Source: Myceligenerans salitolerans
Lineage (GTDB): Bacteria; Actinomycetota; Actinomycetes; Actinomycetales; Cellulomonadaceae
DNA: 64,000 nt
NCBI RefSeq assembly: GCF_017349295.1
Contig: NZ_JAFMPK010000025.1
Span: 1-64,000, forward strand
Direction of reading: 5' to 3'
In this document: positions 62,003 through 64,000 of the stretch, piece by piece
How positions within the stretch are numbered: position 1 is the stretch's first letter
Layout: every line of letters starts with the position of its first letter
Notes under the pieces: generated by a model
What the model saw: only the letters and a program-made list of their open reading frames with translations
Databases searched by the model: none
Told to the model about the DNA's origin: nothing
Translations under genes and position numbers: made by a program

Positions 62003-62866
62003 ATGGGTGCACAATCGTGGATCGTGACCACCTCCGACGTCGTCCACCTCGACGACCCGGCCGACGAACGGCTCGCGGACTACACGCGCCTCACCGACGT
62101 CGCCCTGCGCAGCAAGCACGAGCCCGCCAAGGGCCTCTACATCGCCGAGAGCACCCAGGTGATCCACCGGGCGCTGGAGGCCGGGCACCGGCCCCGGTCG
62201 TTCCTCATGGCGCCCCGATGGCTCGGGACCATGGCGGACGCGCTCGCCGCCTGTCCGGGCGTGCCGGTCTACGTGGCCGAGGAGCCCGTGCTGCGGGAGA
62301 TCACGGGGTTCCACCTGCACCGCGGTGCGCTCGCCGCGATGCATCGCCCGCCGCTCGCGCCGGTCGCCGAGGTACTCGCCCGTGCGCGCGGGGGCGAGGG
62401 GGCACGGCGCGTGGCCGTGCTGGAGGATCTGGTCGACCACACGAACGTCGGTGCCGCGTTCCGGTCGGCCGCCGCGCTCGGGGTGGACGCCGTGCTGGTC
62501 ACGCCGCGCTGTGCCGATCCGCTCTACCGCCGCTCGGTGCGGGTCTCGATGGGCACCGTCTTCCAGGTGCCGTGGACGCGGCTGGAGTCGTGGCCGGGCG
62601 GTCTGGACCCGCTGCGGGACGCCGGCTTCACGACTGCGGCGCTGGCGCTGAGCGACGACTCGGTCCCGTTGGACGAGTTCGTCGCGCAGATCGCCGCCGG
62701 CCGGCACGAGCGCCTCGCGCTGGTGCTGGGTACCGAGGGTGACGGGCTCTCGCACGAGGCGGTCGCCGCGGCCGACACGGTCGTCCGCATTCCCATGGCG
62801 GGCGGCGTCGACTCGCTCAATGTCGCGGCGGCATCGGCAGTGGCGTTCTGGGCCACCCGTGCCTGA
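62003..62866 (+). CDS. SpoU/TrmH-family RNA 2'-O-methyltransferase
   Basis: RNA methyltransferase of 287 aa with a trefoil-knotted fold. The N-terminal substrate-binding part resembles the L30e-like region (ADYTRLTDVALRSKHEPAKGLYIAES). SAM-binding motifs follow: VLEDLVDHTNVGAAFRSAAALG, LVLGTEGDGLS and IPMAGGVDSLNVAAASAVA. It probably modifies a ribose in rRNA or tRNA. The ATG at 62003 and a GTG at 62024 are both possible; the latter gives the more typical VTTSDVVHLDDP start. Confidence 0.88.
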   Translation: MGAQSWIVTTSDVVHLDDPADERLADYTRLTDVALRSKHEPAKGLYIAESTQVIHRALEAGHRPRSFLMAPRWLGTMADALAACPGVPVYVAEEPVLREITGFHLHRGALAAMHRPPLAPVAEVLARARGGEGARRVAVLEDLVDHTNVGAAFRSAAALGVDAVLVTPRCADPLYRRSVRVSMGTVFQVPWTRLESWPGGLDPLRDAGFTTAALALSDDSVPLDEFVAQIAAGRHERLALVLGTEGDGLSHEAVAAADTVVRIPMAGGVDSLNVAAASAVAFWATRA

Positions 62867-62953
62867 AACGCGGCACCTGACTCCGGTGGGATCCTGAGTC
62901 GGCTCGCTCGACGTGGCGCGGCATCGGTGCCAGGCGTGTCCGGGGAGGGGGCG

Positions 62954-63196
62954 TTATCGCACCGCAGGCCGATCGGTGTCTGCCCGCAGGTTCCAGCTCG
63001 CGATGGCGGCGTCGAGGCGAGCCCTCGATGCCACATAGCGGATCATGTCGACCGGGCGGCCCGCGTCGACAACGGAGATGACACTCTCGATCTCGCGCTG
63101 TGCCGCGTCGATCTCACCGAGCAGGTCGTGATGACGTTCGGAATCGGTGTCGGTGGCCGTTCCCGCGGTTGCGCGGCGGTCATTCGAATCGGACAC
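62954..63196 (-). CDS. Hypothetical small protein
   Basis: Protein of 80 aa that I do not recognise, mostly helical, with an Asp/Thr/Arg-rich N-terminus and a conserved-looking stretch EIDAAQREIESVISVVDAGR. Its GTG start lies 17 bp inside the 3' end of the 63180-63770 gene, so the two are co-transcribed. No membrane segment. Confidence 0.6.
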   Translation of the reverse strand: MSDSNDRRATAGTATDTDSERHHDLLGEIDAAQREIESVISVVDAGRPVDMIRYVASRARLDAAIASWNLRADTDRPAVR

Positions 63197-63770
63197 GGTC
63201 TGCCTCGGCTTTCACTCGTGCCGCCCGTGCCGATTCCGCCGTGCTCCACCGAAGGACCTCTTCGGCGCGCCGCGCACGTGCGGCGACGACCTGCTGTTCG
63301 ACGTCTCGCAGCACCGCCGCGATCTCGGTGGCGAGACCGCCGGCGAGCATGGTCAGGTTCGTTCGTGTGATCTCGAGCCGGCGGTCCGCCACCTTGAGGC
63401 CCACCTCCGGGTAGCCCCGCTCGGCAAGCACCGCCAGGGTGCTCGGTCCCTCGATCAGAGCCCGCTCCTCGGGGGATACCCTGCGGGAGAAGACCGCGGC
63501 GACGGTGTACCGCTCCGGCTCGTCGTCCGTGCCCAATTGGTGCGGCAGTGCGGAGTCCAGCACGCCGCGCAGGAAGAGTCCGCCCTTCGTGGCACGGGCG
63601 GGTGCGACGGCGGCCGGGGGAATGGGGACGCCGTCAGTGGCGTGCGGCTCGAACCCGCCGTCGTCGTTCCAGCGCGCGTTCGACGCGTCCTGACGGGGGG
63701 CGGAGGATCTTCCCCTGGTTGGCGGGTCGTTCCGGTCGGCATCCTCGGGGTCAATCCGTTGATCACCCAT
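63180..63770 (-). CDS. Hypothetical protein with a long helical C-terminus
   Basis: Protein of 196 aa that I do not recognise. The first ~65 residues are disordered (Asp/Arg/Pro-rich). The middle carries DSALPHQLGTDDEPERYTVAAVFSRRVSPEERALIEG, and the last ~70 residues are helical and may form a coiled-coil (AAVLRDVEQQVVAARARRAEEVL). No signal peptide. The ATG at 63770 has TAGCCT 6 nt upstream. Downstream and overlapping is the 80-aa gene. Confidence 0.65.
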   Translation of the reverse strand: MGDQRIDPEDADRNDPPTRGRSSAPRQDASNARWNDDGGFEPHATDGVPIPPAAVAPARATKGGLFLRGVLDSALPHQLGTDDEPERYTVAAVFSRRVSPEERALIEGPSTLAVLAERGYPEVGLKVADRRLEITRTNLTMLAGGLATEIAAVLRDVEQQVVAARARRAEEVLRWSTAESARAARVKAEADRVRFE

Positions 63771-63776
63771 ATTTCG

Positions 63777-63782
63777 AGGCTA
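63777..63782 (-). promoter_or_regulatory. -10 element TAGCCT (leaderless start)
   Basis: On the minus strand TAGCCT ends 6 nt before the ATG of the 196-aa hypothetical gene. Confidence 0.5.
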
Positions 63783-63891
63783 CACCTGACGAGCGTCGAC
63801 CGGCCGGCTGGTATGGGTGGGTTGTCAACACGTCGACGCGCTCGCCTTCGACCGGCCGGGAGCCGCCGCGGTCCATGACGTCCGAGTCTCG

Positions 63892-64000
63892 TCAGTCCAG
63901 GACCTCCGGCTCGCTTGCGTCCGCCACCGGCCGAGCGAGCCTCTGCCGTTCCGCCCATGCGTCGAACTCCGCCTGGATCTCCATCTCGGTCGCGCTCGGC
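63892..64000 (-). CDS. C-terminal end of a hypothetical protein (partial)
   Basis: The last ~35 codons of a gene that enters from beyond the window. The frame reads SATEMEIQAEFDAWAERQRL, then ARPVADASEPEVLD and a stop at 63892. It is acidic and helical, with a codon pattern like the other genes here. No family can be assigned. Confidence 0.5.
   Translation of the reverse strand, partial: PSATEMEIQAEFDAWAERQRLARPVADASEPEVLD

Overview
The window is 64 kb of very GC-rich chromosomal DNA from an actinobacterium. The evidence is the GC-saturated third codon positions, frequent GTG starts, an actinobacterial TPP riboswitch-ThiO/S/G/F operon, an InhA-type FabI, an actinobacterial GT4 glycogen synthase with GlgC, DUF3099 and a MoeZ-like ThiF-rhodanese fusion. 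The gene content best fits Micrococcales (Promicromonosporaceae/Cellulomonadaceae such as Cellulosimicrobium or Isoptericola), but this is an inference. I see no tRNA, rRNA, CRISPR array, prophage or insertion sequence, and no gene-free stretch longer than 300 bases.

Layout. 1-4.4 kb: a sugar ABC importer (lipoprotein plus two permeases) with its LacI repressor and clear operator palindromes. 4.6-9.9 kb: a SorC-family regulator divergent from glpD-glpF-glpK (glycerol uptake and oxidation). 10.1-15.3 kb: a NUDIX hydrolase, then a cassette of EctB-like transaminase, creatinase-fold (ectoine-hydrolase-like) hydrolase and semialdehyde dehydrogenase, then an EF-hand protein. 15.4-20.1 kb: thiamin genes, thiE on one strand and a TPP-riboswitch-led thiO-thiS-thiG-thiF/rhodanese operon on the other. 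20.0-23.8 kb: a TIR-transmembrane-beta-propeller protein divergent from an acidic, Met-rich small lipoprotein. 23.9-32.9 kb: a CoxD/CoxE/XdhC maturation set, an intracellular GH10 xylanase-like enzyme, and a form II (AYRGAGR) molybdenum hydroxylase CoxS/CoxL/CoxM with CoxG. 32.9-37.1 kb: an ABC-F ATPase, a DUF4184 membrane protein, SURF1, a small Cys-rich protein and DUF3099. 37.2-42.7 kb: an ECF transporter (T, fused A-A, S) downstream of a double-HAD protein. 42.8-46.2 kb: a LacI regulator, a SixA-like phosphatase, fabI and fabG. 46.3-49.6 kb: divergent glgA/glgC, then serB. 49.7-53.1 kb: a hypothetical divergent from an ABC ATPase, then NfeD and an SPFH protein. 53.2-57.9 kb: a TetR regulator and a heterodimeric ABC exporter whose two genes are separated by two identical 26-codon mini-ORFs. 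58-64 kb: a large membrane protein with an alpha/beta-hydrolase nucleophile motif, a sigma-70-family factor, a SpoU methyltransferase and small hypotheticals.

How the genes work together. The first 10 kb forms two carbon-uptake modules (sugar import; glycerol import, phosphorylation and oxidation), each with its own repressor and operators. The thiamin operon makes the thiazole moiety under TPP feedback. The Cox-like cluster combines structural subunits with dedicated cofactor-insertion proteins. fabG-fabI and glgA/glgC are lipid and storage housekeeping.

The clearest cross-cutting signal is that at least fourteen genes have a TANNNT hexamer ending 6-8 nt before the start codon and no Shine-Dalgarno sequence, which points to leaderless transcripts. 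The most unusual local structure is the pair of perfectly duplicated 77-bp mini-ORFs, chained by ATGA overlaps, between the two exporter genes.
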